The notes under the pieces were generated by a model. That model saw only the letters and a program-made list of their open reading frames with translations. It was not told the DNA's origin and did not search any database. Made by a program: the position numbers and the translations under genes. This document shows positions 11,182 through 20,221 of a stretch of 64,000 bases of DNA, piece by piece (position 1 is the stretch's first letter; every line of letters begins with the position of its first letter). Origin of the DNA: Burkholderiales bacterium (GTDB lineage: Bacteria; Pseudomonadota; Gammaproteobacteria; Burkholderiales; Burkholderiaceae_C); contig RXJV01000037.1 of assembly GCA_003963075.1 (NCBI GenBank), positions 16,545 to 80,544 on the forward strand. The letters run 5' to 3'.

Positions 11182-11350
11182 GCAGGTCTGGGAACAGCGA
11201 GAGGCAGATTGAGGCACTCTAGAAGCTGCAAACTGACCGGACACTGACCACGGCCGGCACCGCGCCACCGCAGGCCCGTCAGGTGGTCGCCACAGCGTCG
11301 CCATCTGACCGTCACAATGCCGCTGCAACCCGTGCAACCAAGCTGCCCTG

Positions 11351-12121
11351 ATGAAGCAATTCGCCACCTGGAACGTCAACTCCCTGTCCATCCGCCTGCC
11401 CCAGGTGCTCGACTGGCTGGCCGCGCATCCGGTCGACGCGCTGGTGCTGCAGGAGACCAAGCTGACCGATGACAAGTTCCCGACCAGCGACTTCGGCGCG
11501 GCGGGCTGGCAGGTGCAGTGGTTCGGCCAGAAGACCTACAACGGCGTGGCGCTGATCAGCCGTGAGCCGGCGAGCGCCGTCGTCAAGAACATCCCGGGCC
11601 TCGTGGACGAGCAGGCCCGCGTGATTGCCGGCACCGTGGGCGGCGTGCGCGTCATCGGCGGCTACTTTCCGAACGGCCAGGCGCCGGACAGCGACAAGTT
11701 CGTCTACAAGATGGGCTGGCTGGACGCGCTGCGCCGCTGGCTCGCCACGGAGTTGCAGGCGCATGAGCAGCTGGTGCTGATGGGAGACTTCAACATCGCC
11801 CCCGAAGACCGAGACGTCTACGATCCTGTCGCCTGGGCCGGCCAGATCCATTGCACCGCCGAGGAACGCGCGCAGTTCCAGCAGCTTCTCGGCCTCGGGC
11901 TGACCGATGCCTTCCGCCTCTTCGAACAACCGGCCAAGAGCTGGAGCTGGTGGGACTATCGCAACCTGGCCTTCCGCAAGAACCAGGGCCTGCGCATCGA
12001 CCACATCCTGGTCAGCGATGCGCTCAAGGCCCGGGTCACAGCCTGCGAAATCGACAAGCTGCCGCGCAAGCACGAGCGGCCCAGCGACCATGCGCCGGTG
12101 GTCGTGACCCTCGACGGCTAG
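11351..12121 (+). CDS. xth: Exodeoxyribonuclease III (AP endonuclease)
   Basis: A 256-residue EEP-fold nuclease of the ExoIII/ExoA family acting in base excision repair. Metal and catalytic residues are visible: Asn8/Asn10 region (WNVNS), Glu35 in LQETKL, Asp146 and Asn148 in GDFNIAPEDRDVYDP, Asp217-His218 in RIDHILVS and Asp246-His247 in PSDHAPV. Full length. It starts with an ATG just after a short leader, divergent from the efflux operon. A TAG-containing inverted repeat at its stop may terminate transcription. Confidence 0.95.
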   Translation: MKQFATWNVNSLSIRLPQVLDWLAAHPVDALVLQETKLTDDKFPTSDFGAAGWQVQWFGQKTYNGVALISREPASAVVKNIPGLVDEQARVIAGTVGGVRVIGGYFPNGQAPDSDKFVYKMGWLDALRRWLATELQAHEQLVLMGDFNIAPEDRDVYDPVAWAGQIHCTAEERAQFQQLLGLGLTDAFRLFEQPAKSWSWWDYRNLAFRKNQGLRIDHILVSDALKARVTACEIDKLPRKHERPSDHAPVVVTLDG

Positions 12122-12151
12122 GGCCTGTTAACACGACGGCAGCAGGCCCTA
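12119..12151 (+). terminator. Inverted repeat overlapping the xth stop
   Basis: Perfect 9-base arms TAGGGCCTG (12119-12127) and CAGGCCCTA (12143-12151) with a 15-base loop; the left arm includes the xth stop codon. There is no T-run after it, so it would be a weak intrinsic terminator or an mRNA 3'-end hairpin. Confidence 0.4.
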
Positions 12152-12230
12152 GTCTCCCTGCTGCCGCGCGGCCTTTTGTGACCTGACACCATGCCGGCCC
12201 TGGATCCCATCTAGCAACGAGAGCTTCCGG

Positions 12231-13385
12231 ATGAACAACTTCAATCTCTATGTCCCGACCCGCGTGCTGTTTGGCCAAGGCCAGATCGCATCGCTCGCGA
12301 AACAGGTGCCGGCCGGCAGCCGGGTGCTGGTGACCTATGGCGGCGGCAGCGTGCTGCGCAACGGCGTGATGGAACAGGTGCGCCAGGCCCTGGGCGATCG
12401 CCTGGCCGTCGAGTTTGGCGGCATCGAGCCCAACCCCGACTACGCCACGCTGATGCGGGCCATCGCGACCGGGCGCGAGCATGGTGTCGACTTCGTGCTC
12501 GCCGTCGGCGGCGGCTCGGTGGCCGACGGCAGCAAATTCATTGCTGCCGGCCTGCACTACGAGGGCGACCCCTGGGAACTGCTGACCGGCAAGGGCAAGG
12601 TCAAGTCCGCGGTGCCGTTGGGCGTGGTGCTGACCCTGGCCGCGACCGGCTCGGAAATGAACTCGGGCGCCGTCGTCAGCCGGCGCGAGACCGGCGACAA
12701 GCTCTTCTTCGCGTCAGAAAAGGTCTTCCCGCGCTTCGCGGTGCTGGACCCGAGCACGCTGTTCAGCCTGCCGGAGCGCCAGACCGGCAACGGCGTGGTC
12801 GACGCCTTTGTCCACACCATCGAGCAATACCTGACCTACCCGGCCAATGCCAAGGTGCAGGACCGCATGGCCGAGGGCCTGTTGCTGACCCTGATCGAGG
12901 AAGGCCCCAAGCTGCTGGCCAACCCGAGCGACTACGACGCCCGCGCCAATGTGATGTGGGCGGCGACCATGGCGCTCAACGGCTACCTCGGCGCCGGCGT
13001 GCCGCAGGACTGGAGCACCCACATGCTGGGCCACGAGATCACGGCCGTGCATGGGCTGGACCATGCCCAGACCTTGGCCATCGTGCTGCCCGCGATGCTC
13101 GCCGCCCGCCGCGAGCCCAAGCGAGCCAAGCTGCTGCAATACGCCGAGCGCGTCTGGGGCCTGACCGAGGGCACCGAGGACAGCCGCATCGACGCGGCCA
13201 TCGACGCCACCCGCGCCTTCTTCGAGCGCATGGGCGTGCCGACACGGCTGTCGGGCCATGGCATCCGCGAGCCCAAGCTGGACGCCATCCTGGCCAAGCT
13301 GGAGGCGCACGGCATGACCAAGCTCGGCGAGCACGGCGATGTGACGCTGGAGGTCAGCCGCGCGGTGCTCGAGAGCGCGGTGTGA
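12231..13385 (+). CDS. Iron-containing (group III) alcohol dehydrogenase, YqhD-like
   Basis: A 384-residue NAD(P)H-dependent alcohol/aldehyde oxidoreductase. The dinucleotide-binding region includes VTYGGGSV (35-42) and AVGGGSVADG (91-100). The four metal ligands expected for the family are present: Asp191, His195, His264 and His278, with the same 14-residue spacing between the last two as in E. coli YqhD. YqhD-type enzymes reduce a wide range of short aldehydes with NADPH. A 109-base leader separates it from xth and it is probably transcribed alone. Confidence 0.9.
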   Translation: MNNFNLYVPTRVLFGQGQIASLAKQVPAGSRVLVTYGGGSVLRNGVMEQVRQALGDRLAVEFGGIEPNPDYATLMRAIATGREHGVDFVLAVGGGSVADGSKFIAAGLHYEGDPWELLTGKGKVKSAVPLGVVLTLAATGSEMNSGAVVSRRETGDKLFFASEKVFPRFAVLDPSTLFSLPERQTGNGVVDAFVHTIEQYLTYPANAKVQDRMAEGLLLTLIEEGPKLLANPSDYDARANVMWAATMALNGYLGAGVPQDWSTHMLGHEITAVHGLDHAQTLAIVLPAMLAARREPKRAKLLQYAERVWGLTEGTEDSRIDAAIDATRAFFERMGVPTRLSGHGIREPKLDAILAKLEAHGMTKLGEHGDVTLEVSRAVLESAV

Positions 13386-13398
13386 GCCGCCAGGCGGC

Positions 13399-14046
13399 CT
13401 AGACCCGGTTCAGCTGGTCCTGCAGCCGCTCGAAGAAGCGGCCCACATGCACGCCGTCGCACAAGGCATGGTGCACGTCGACGGCCACCGGCATCAGCAG
13501 CCGGCTGCCGACCTCCTTGAAACGCCCGAAGGCGATCTTGGGCCGGTCGTCGGCCGCGCCGCGCGCATGCGTGAATGCGGTGAACGAGAACCAGGGCAGT
13601 GCCGTCATGTGCACCAGCGTTTCCTCGCGCGCCTCGCCGGGCTCGTCACCGGCAAACAGTGAGCCACTGGCACGGCGAACCCGCGCCAGGCTGGCCTGGC
13701 CGCGTTCGGCGAAGCGCTCCAGCGAGGCCTCGCGCGGCAGTGTGACGAAGCCAAAGCTGCCGTCCTCGCGCAGCACCGTCGAGCTCGCGTGGATGACGCC
13801 GAACTCGCGCACGCCCCGGCCGCCATCGATCAGGGTCTGGCGCATCGCGTCGATACCGTTGGCCGCCTCCAGCGCCGCATGGTGGTAGGCCAGCCAGGGT
13901 GTGGCGCCCCGCGCGGCGGCACGCTCGCGCAGGCCGGTCACGTCGACATCGGCGGTCACGCTGAACGCCGGCCTCGCCATCGCCCGAAAGTGCTCCAGTG
14001 CCGCACGGCGCGGCCAGTGGTCGAGGGGAATTTCACGGTCTTGCAT
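13399..14046 (-). CDS. Chloramphenicol acetyltransferase-like acyltransferase
   Basis: A 215-residue member of the CAT family, which transfers acetyl from acetyl-CoA to a hydroxyl. The family active-site signature HHxxxDG is at 192-198 (VDVHHALCDG), close to the C-terminus as expected, and the PWFSFTAF and PKIAFGRF segments also fit. The length equals that of classical CATs. Whether it acts on chloramphenicol or on another alcohol cannot be read from sequence; no mobile element surrounds it, so it looks chromosomal and resident. Convergent with the alcohol dehydrogenase gene, 13 bases apart. Confidence 0.88.
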   Translation of the reverse strand: MQDREIPLDHWPRRAALEHFRAMARPAFSVTADVDVTGLRERAAARGATPWLAYHHAALEAANGIDAMRQTLIDGGRGVREFGVIHASSTVLREDGSFGFVTLPREASLERFAERGQASLARVRRASGSLFAGDEPGEAREETLVHMTALPWFSFTAFTHARGAADDRPKIAFGRFKEVGSRLLMPVAVDVHHALCDGVHVGRFFERLQDQLNRV

Positions 14047-14137
14047 CGGGATCGGGGCCTGCGTCCATCGGGTTGCGCGAGATCAAGCCTGCGCGGGCAG
14101 CGGGCATGCATGCTCGCATGTCTGCGAGGAGCTTACG

Positions 14138-15754
14138 ATGCGACTACAACCCGTCACCCAGCGCGAGCACCCCTTTCCGTCCGGCCGATTGCTGGTCTCC
14201 ACGACCGACCTGAAGGGGCGCATCCTGCATGCCAACGCGGTCTTCGTTGCGACCAGCGGCTACGCACTGAACGAACTGCTGGGCCAGCCGCACAACATCC
14301 TGCGCCACCCGGACGTGCCCGAGGAGGCATTCCGCGACATGTGGGCCACCATCCAGGCCGGCCACCCCTGGTCGGGCGTCGTGAAGAACCGGCGCAAGAA
14401 CGGCGACCACTACTGGGTGCTGGCCAATGTCACGCCGCTGCTGGATGACGGTCGGCCAGTGGCCTATCTGTCGGTGCGCTCGGAACCCACCCGGGCACAG
14501 ATCGAGGCCGCCGAGCAGCTGTTCAGCAAGATGCGGGTCGAGGCGGGCAGCGGCCGCCTGCGCCATCGTCTGCAGGGCGGAGAGCTGCTGCGCCCTGGCT
14601 GGGCCGGTACCTGGGCGAGCCTGGCACGACACAGGCCGTGGCTCGGCGAAGCCTTGGTCTACCTCGGCATGGGCTTGCTGGGCGCACTGGCCTGCGCCCA
14701 GGCCGGGCCGGGGCCCGCTCTGGGGGCTGCCCTGGTGGCCGGCTGCGGCGTGGCGGCCTGGCGGCATGGGCGCCAGCGCGCCGCGCTGGCACGGGTCGAA
14801 ACCTATGCGAACGCGCTCGCGGCCGGCGACCTGGCGGCGGTGCTGGTGCGCAGCGGTCAGCCGGGGTTGCGCGGGCTGGAGGCCTCGCTGGCCCAGGTGG
14901 GCGTCAACCTGCGCGCAATGGTGACCGACACGCGCGAGGAGATCGAGCGAATCCGGCGCGGCAGCGACGAAATCGCCCGGGGCAACCACGACCTGGCGGG
15001 CCGCACCGAAGCCCAGGCGACGAACCTGCAGCAGACCGTGGCCAGCATGGAACAGATCGCGGCCACGGTGCGCCACACCAGCAGCGGCACGCAGGCGGCC
15101 AACGGCGTTGTCGGCGAACTGCACGAGGTGTCGCGGCGCAGCGCCGAGGTCGTGCATTCGGTCACCGACACCATGGGCGGCATCGCCGCGTCGTCCCACC
15201 GCATCGGCGAGATCGTGCAGCTCATCGACAGCATCGCCTTCCAGACCAATCTGCTGGCCCTGAACGCGGCCGTCGAAGCAGCCCGGGCCGGCGAGCATGG
15301 CAAGGGCTTTGCAGTCGTGGCCGGTGAGGTGCGGGCCCTGGCCCAGCGCAGCTCGCGGGCCGCCCGTGAAATCAAGTCGCTGATCGACGAGTCGACCCAG
15401 CGCGTTCAGGCCGGTGAGGCGCAGACCCGCGCTGCGCGGGACAGCATCGACGCCACGCTGTCCAAGGTGCGCGACTTCACGACCTTGATCACCGACATCG
15501 ACGCCGCCGCCGCGACGCAGCTGCGTGGCGTGGCCGAGGTGCACGGCGCGATCCGCCAGCTCGACGACATCACCCAGCAAAACGCCACGATGGTCGAGCA
15601 GCTGGCACGTTCGGCTTCAGAAATGCTGGACGAAACCGCACAGGTGACCGATGCGCTCAGGGTGTTCCGCCTGACGGCGCAGGAGACACGGTCAGCGTCC
15701 GATGCGGTTGCGTTGCGCCGTGCTGCGAAATTTCCACCAGAGGCCCGAGTCTGA
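14138..15754 (+). CDS. PAS-domain methyl-accepting chemotaxis protein (Aer-like)
   Basis: A 538-residue chemoreceptor. The ATG at 14138 has GAGGAG about seven bases upstream. An N-terminal PAS domain (about 15-115, with the Aer-type NILRHPDVPEEAFRDMW segment and a Trp-rich KNGDHYWV strand) suggests cytosolic redox or energy sensing. A membrane hairpin follows at about 170-205, then a HAMP-like linker and the coiled-coil signalling domain with the conserved hairpin tip IDSIAFQTNLLALNAAVEAA. The C-terminus has no CheR-docking pentapeptide. No other che gene is adjacent. Confidence 0.92.
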   Translation: MRLQPVTQREHPFPSGRLLVSTTDLKGRILHANAVFVATSGYALNELLGQPHNILRHPDVPEEAFRDMWATIQAGHPWSGVVKNRRKNGDHYWVLANVTPLLDDGRPVAYLSVRSEPTRAQIEAAEQLFSKMRVEAGSGRLRHRLQGGELLRPGWAGTWASLARHRPWLGEALVYLGMGLLGALACAQAGPGPALGAALVAGCGVAAWRHGRQRAALARVETYANALAAGDLAAVLVRSGQPGLRGLEASLAQVGVNLRAMVTDTREEIERIRRGSDEIARGNHDLAGRTEAQATNLQQTVASMEQIAATVRHTSSGTQAANGVVGELHEVSRRSAEVVHSVTDTMGGIAASSHRIGEIVQLIDSIAFQTNLLALNAAVEAARAGEHGKGFAVVAGEVRALAQRSSRAAREIKSLIDESTQRVQAGEAQTRAARDSIDATLSKVRDFTTLITDIDAAAATQLRGVAEVHGAIRQLDDITQQNATMVEQLARSASEMLDETAQVTDALRVFRLTAQETRSASDAVALRRAAKFPPEARV

Positions 15755-15777
15755 CGATGAAGCCGCGCGATTGCGGT

Positions 15778-16020
15778 TCAATCGTCCGGCTCGCACTGAC
15801 GTATGCCGAAATCGTGGAGTGCTCGACGCAACTCTTCGGCGCGATCCTCGCCGAGGTCGGCAAGCAAACGCTGGGTTGACGCGCTTCGGATCTGGCCGAT
15901 CTGGTTGTAGCCCAGCGTCTTGGCCCAAGCCAATGTGCGCTGCGTCAACGGCAGGCAGTCAAGCGGCGCCTGGTCGGCGAGGCTCAGCAGTTTCGCGTAC
16001 GTGGCGGGGGAGATGGGCAC
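15778..16020 (-). CDS. Small RNA polymerase alpha-CTD-like (helix-hairpin-helix) protein
   Basis: An 80-residue protein with a GTG start. Residues 19-73 align by eye with the C-terminal domain of RpoA: PLDCLPLTQRTLAWAK matches PVDDLELTVRSANCLK, then IGQIRSASTQRLLADLG and an EELRRALHDFGI helix. The arginine matching E. coli alpha Arg265 is kept, but the Asn268 and Lys298 equivalents are not. So the fold is probably alpha-CTD-like while DNA binding may be altered. It lies on the same strand as, and 144 bases downstream of, the 18-codon peptide gene and the luxR gene, and is convergent with the chemoreceptor gene. Fold assignment is an eye alignment, not a search result; function unknown. Confidence 0.6.
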   Translation of the reverse strand: MPISPATYAKLLSLADQAPLDCLPLTQRTLAWAKTLGYNQIGQIRSASTQRLLADLGEDRAEELRRALHDFGIRQCEPDD

Positions 16021-16164
16021 GAGGTGGTCATCGTGGTGTTCAGCCCAGATCGGCGATGGCCGTATTGCAGCGACAGAGTGATGTCCGCGAGGCTCTCCGT
16101 CGAGAGCGACGCATCTGCGCGACCTCAGAGTGCTTGAGTCTCAGCGCTAAGTGCCGAGAGCGCC
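16021..16164. other. Intergenic segment between peptide ORF and alpha-CTD-like gene
   Basis: 144 bases with no ORF I can support and no clear terminator. The composition appears lower in GC than the flanking genes. A separate transcript for the alpha-CTD-like gene or read-through from the peptide gene are both possible. Confidence 0.5.
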
Positions 16165-16221
16165 TCAGCAGCCACCGTAGGGCAGGCCGAGGAGTTCGTA
16201 GATGAATTTGACGAGTTCCAT
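16165..16221 (-). CDS. 18-residue peptide ORF under a lux box
   Basis: An 18-codon ORF encoding MELVKFIYELLGLPYGGC and ending in TGA. The ATG at 16221 has a perfect AAGGAG (complement of 16228-16233) six bases upstream, far better than most starts in this window. The peptide is hydrophobic/amphipathic in its first 13 residues and ends Pro-Tyr-Gly-Gly-Cys, with a single C-terminal cysteine. It sits where luxI would follow luxR: the luxR stop is 106 bases upstream and a perfect lux-box-like palindrome lies between them, 66 bases before this ATG. It may be a peptide signal precursor, a tiny RiPP precursor, a membrane microprotein or a regulatory leader. No export signal or double-Gly leader is seen. 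Translation is inferred from SD and context only. Confidence 0.6.
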   Translation of the reverse strand: MELVKFIYELLGLPYGGC

Positions 16222-16286
16222 GGAAAGCTCCTTGGGAGAGGGACGAAATTGAGTGTCGTCACTGTCGCCGTTTCAGAGCTTTTAGA

Positions 16287-16308
16287 AACCTGGAAACTCT
16301 TCCAGGTT
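16287..16308 (-). promoter_or_regulatory. Lux-box-like perfect palindrome upstream of peptide ORF
   Basis: Perfect 9-base arms AACCTGGAA and TTCCAGGTT around a 4-base centre. The 20-base core ACCTGGAAACTCTTCCAGGT has the ACCTG-N10-CAGGT layout of classical lux boxes. It lies 20 bases after the luxR stop and 66 bases before the peptide ATG, consistent with a class II-type activator site near -42 of the peptide promoter. No strong -10 hexamer was recognised. Confidence 0.75.
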
Positions 16309-16327
16309 GCCGCGTCTGGCTGCGGGC

Positions 16328-17056
16328 CTACAACAGGCCGGCCGTCACACACTTCAGGACCGCCTGGTGCTTGGACGTCACCTCCAGCTTGCGCATCGCG
16401 TTACCCAGGTGGAAGTTGACCGTCTTCTCGCTCATGCTGAGGATCACGCCGACCTCCCATGCGGTCTTGCCTTGCGCCGTCCAGCTCAGCACGTCGAGTT
16501 CGCGTTTGGTCAGCCTTGGAAAGTCGCGCTCGTTGCGACTCAGGCTGAGCAGGCGATCGGCAGCCACCATCGCGTGAGACGCCAGCAACTGCAGGCTTGC
16601 GATCAAGTGCATCAAGCCTTCACTGGGCGCGGGTAGCGCGTCCTCACGGTCCACGCCCAAGAGAAACATCTTCTCGCCGGGCAAGTGCAGCTTTACAGCG
16701 ATACCTGTTCGGTAGCCGTACGGGGCCTGGGCCTCCCACAGCTCGCCAGCGCCCGCCGCAACATAAGTACTTTGGTCGTAAACCACTGGCAAAGGCTGTG
16801 CCATGAGCCGATCCAGCACGGGGTCCCGCATGGCATTCGATGCGTCCTTGTAGGCCTCTGCGTGCCCCTGATGCGTGTTGCCGAAGGACCGGCCATCAAT
16901 GCCTTTCGCGGTGAGCTGCCCGCGCATCAGAACACCCGAAATGATCGGAAAGCCCATGGCCTCAGCCGTCGAGATCAGCCGCCTCTCGAAGCCGGCAAAG
17001 TCCTCGCTCAGCCCGACATCAATCAGCTGCTGATAGTTGATTTCGCGTTGGCCCAT
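16328..17056 (-). CDS. LuxR-family regulator with altered autoinducer pocket (no luxI)
   Basis: A 242-residue protein, standard LuxR length. It has an N-terminal autoinducer-binding domain (about 15-160) and a C-terminal LuxR HTH (about 180-242: LTKRELDVLSWTAQGKTAWEV, then SEKTVNFHLGNAMRKL). Aligning to LasR/TraR without gaps, the usual pocket residues Tyr69, Asp78-Pro79 and Gly118 are kept. The position of invariant Trp57 (TraR numbering) is His65 and that of Trp85 is Tyr93, so the ligand may not be a standard acyl-homoserine lactone. The start at 17056 gives the family length; a lux-box-like sequence begins at the next base, suggesting autoregulation. No luxI is in the window. Divergent gene at 17144, peptide ORF downstream. 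GC appears lower than in neighbouring genes. Confidence 0.92.
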   Translation of the reverse strand: MGQREINYQQLIDVGLSEDFAGFERRLISTAEAMGFPIISGVLMRGQLTAKGIDGRSFGNTHQGHAEAYKDASNAMRDPVLDRLMAQPLPVVYDQSTYVAAGAGELWEAQAPYGYRTGIAVKLHLPGEKMFLLGVDREDALPAPSEGLMHLIASLQLLASHAMVAADRLLSLSRNERDFPRLTKRELDVLSWTAQGKTAWEVGVILSMSEKTVNFHLGNAMRKLEVTSKHQAVLKCVTAGLL

Positions 17057-17076
17057 ACCTGCCAAGTCTGCCAGCT
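17057..17076 (+). promoter_or_regulatory. Second lux-box-like site between luxR and divergent gene
   Basis: ACCTGCCAAGTCTGCCAGCT matches the palindrome downstream of luxR at 15 of 20 positions, including ACCTG and CCAG-T. It directly abuts the luxR start codon, and its far edge is 67 bases from the ATG of the divergent gene at 17144. This is nearly the same geometry as the first box to the peptide ATG. Bound LuxR could activate the divergent gene and repress its own translation start or promoter. Confidence 0.6.
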
Positions 17077-17143
17077 TGTTGCGCGAGCAGCGTGACCAGA
17101 GACTGCAGCGCGAAGCTCGCGTTTTCCTTGAAAGGCATGCGCC

Positions 17144-17560
17144 ATGTCGACCTTGATCCAACTCCCCGAGGGCAGCATCTGCTGGTCCGCGGCATCGCTG
17201 CCGGCGGTGGCGCTTGACGTGCAACACGCGCGAACCCGTGTGCAGCGAGCACGCACCGCGGGGCGTCGCTGCAGCGGCTCCACGCGCTGGGAGCGCTGCT
17301 TTGCCGATGGCAGCGCGTGGCTGGAATGGGACTGGCTCGAGTTGGACGGCGGGGCCGTCGTGCAGGCCGACCCGCTCAATGTCCGCTGCAACGTGCTGCT
17401 GCTCGACGATCGACAGCGCCCGCTGCTCTCCTCTCGGCGCCGCGTGATGCTGGCGACGCTGGTCTATCTGCTGCCCTGGCAGGGCCCGGTGCTCGACATG
17501 CTGCACGGGCTGAGGGGCTCACCCCGGACCGCAGGCCTGGCGATGCGCCTGGCCGCCTGA
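17144..17560 (+). CDS. Unknown 138-aa protein divergent from luxR
   Basis: I do not recognise the family. The ATG has a GAAAGG SD-like sequence about eight bases upstream. There is no signal peptide. Residues 1-50 are basic with Arg/Ser/Cys; 50-75 contain a Trp-rich acidic stretch (ERCFADGSAWLEWDWLELD). Residues 75-120 look like a beta strand followed by an Arg-rich turn and a hydrophobic helix (VLLLDDRQRPLLSSRRRVML, ATLVYLLPW). The putative lux box 67 bases upstream suggests LuxR control, so it may act with the 18-residue peptide, for instance in processing, export or immunity; this is inference. It is too short for a LuxI-type synthase and lacks its motifs. Convergent with eda. Confidence 0.65.
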   Translation: MSTLIQLPEGSICWSAASLPAVALDVQHARTRVQRARTAGRRCSGSTRWERCFADGSAWLEWDWLELDGGAVVQADPLNVRCNVLLLDDRQRPLLSSRRRVMLATLVYLLPWQGPVLDMLHGLRGSPRTAGLAMRLAA

Positions 17561-17584
17561 GGCCGCGCTCGCAGCGACGCCGGA

Positions 17585-18208
17585 TCAGCCGCGCAGCGCG
17601 CCGGCTTCGGCCGCCAGCCGCGTGATGCGAGCCCAATCCTTGGCATCGACCGCATCCTGCGGCGTCAGCCACGAGCCGCCACACACCCTGACATTGGGCA
17701 ACTGCAGGAACTGCGGCGCGGTCTCCAGCGAGATGCCACCGGTCGGGCAGAAGGCCACGTCGGGGAAGGGGCCGGCCAGGGCCTTCAACAGGTTCACGCC
17801 GCCCACGGCGACGGCAGGGAAGAGCTTCAGGAAGCCATAGCCCGCAGCGTTCGCCTGCATCACCTCGGACGCCGTCGAGACGCCGGGCAGCAGCGGCAGA
17901 CCCTGCTCACGGCAGGCCGCGCCGATGGCCTCGGTGAAGCCGGGGCTGACCCCGAACTGGCAGCCGGCATTCTTGGCGTTGAGCACGTCCTGCGGGCTGC
18001 GCAGCGTGCCGGCACCGACGATGGCGCCGGGCACCTTGGCCATGGCCTCGATGGCCTGCAGCGCGACCGGCGTGCGCAGCGTCACTTCGAGCACCTTGAC
18101 GCCGCCGGCCACCAGGGCCTCAGCCAGCGGCACGGCATCCTCCAGGCGCTGGATCACGATGACGGGGATGACGGGGCCGTGGCTGGCCAGGCTGAGGGTA
18201 TCGAGCAT
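17585..18208 (-). CDS. eda: 2-keto-3-deoxy-6-phosphogluconate (KDPG) aldolase
   Basis: A 207-residue class I aldolase that splits KDPG into pyruvate and glyceraldehyde-3-phosphate, the last Entner-Doudoroff step. The Schiff-base lysine is Lys128 in [10 protein letters not shown] and the catalytic glutamate is Glu41 in VLEVTLRT. The phosphate-binding PTGGIS segment is present. The start at 18208 lies 11 bases after the edd stop, so edd-eda form one leftward operon. Confidence 0.95.
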   Translation of the reverse strand: MLDTLSLASHGPVIPVIVIQRLEDAVPLAEALVAGGVKVLEVTLRTPVALQAIEAMAKVPGAIVGAGTLRSPQDVLNAKNAGCQFGVSPGFTEAIGAACREQGLPLLPGVSTASEVMQANAAGYGFLKLFPAVAVGGVNLLKALAGPFPDVAFCPTGGISLETAPQFLQLPNVRVCGGSWLTPQDAVDAKDWARITRLAAEAGALRG

Positions 18209-18219
18209 GGAGATGGCTT

Positions 18220-20049
<1,830 letters not shown>

Positions 20050-20095
20050 TCGGGGTCTCCTGAACGGCCGGCTTGTAACCAGCCGCCATCGAATT

Positions 20096-20112
20096 AAGTA
20101 ACCATATTACTT
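20096..20112 (-). promoter_or_regulatory. HexR-like operator upstream of edd
   Basis: AAGTAA-CCATA-TTACTT is a perfect interrupted palindrome. Its GTAA-N5-TTAC core has the spacing of the HexR (RpiR family) consensus known from gamma-proteobacterial edd and zwf promoters, where KDPG relieves repression. Additional GTAACC and GGTTAC half-sites lie on both sides. No hexR gene is in the window. Confidence 0.55.
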
Positions 20113-20221
20113 CCCCGCAGGATCACTTTGGTTACGACCGGGGTACCGGGGCTGAATCCAGTGGAGACAGCCGCCTACTTTGCACCGCCGGTGACGCACG
20201 CGCCGATGCGCCGTGCGCTGG

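Noticed and set aside
13399..14046. CAT-like gene as part of a resistance cassette
   Set aside because: No integrase, attC-like site, insertion sequence or composition change is visible around it.
16271..16308. The palindrome downstream of luxR as an intrinsic terminator
   Set aside because: The 9-base stem has only a 4-base loop and no T-run on the leftward strand, and its sequence and length match a lux box better. A dual role cannot be excluded.
16125..16352. A 75-codon minus-strand frame crossing the lux box and the 18-codon ORF
   Set aside because: It runs through the palindrome and overlaps the luxR end, is Ser/Thr-rich without a pattern and has no SD; the 18-codon ORF in another frame has a far better start signal.
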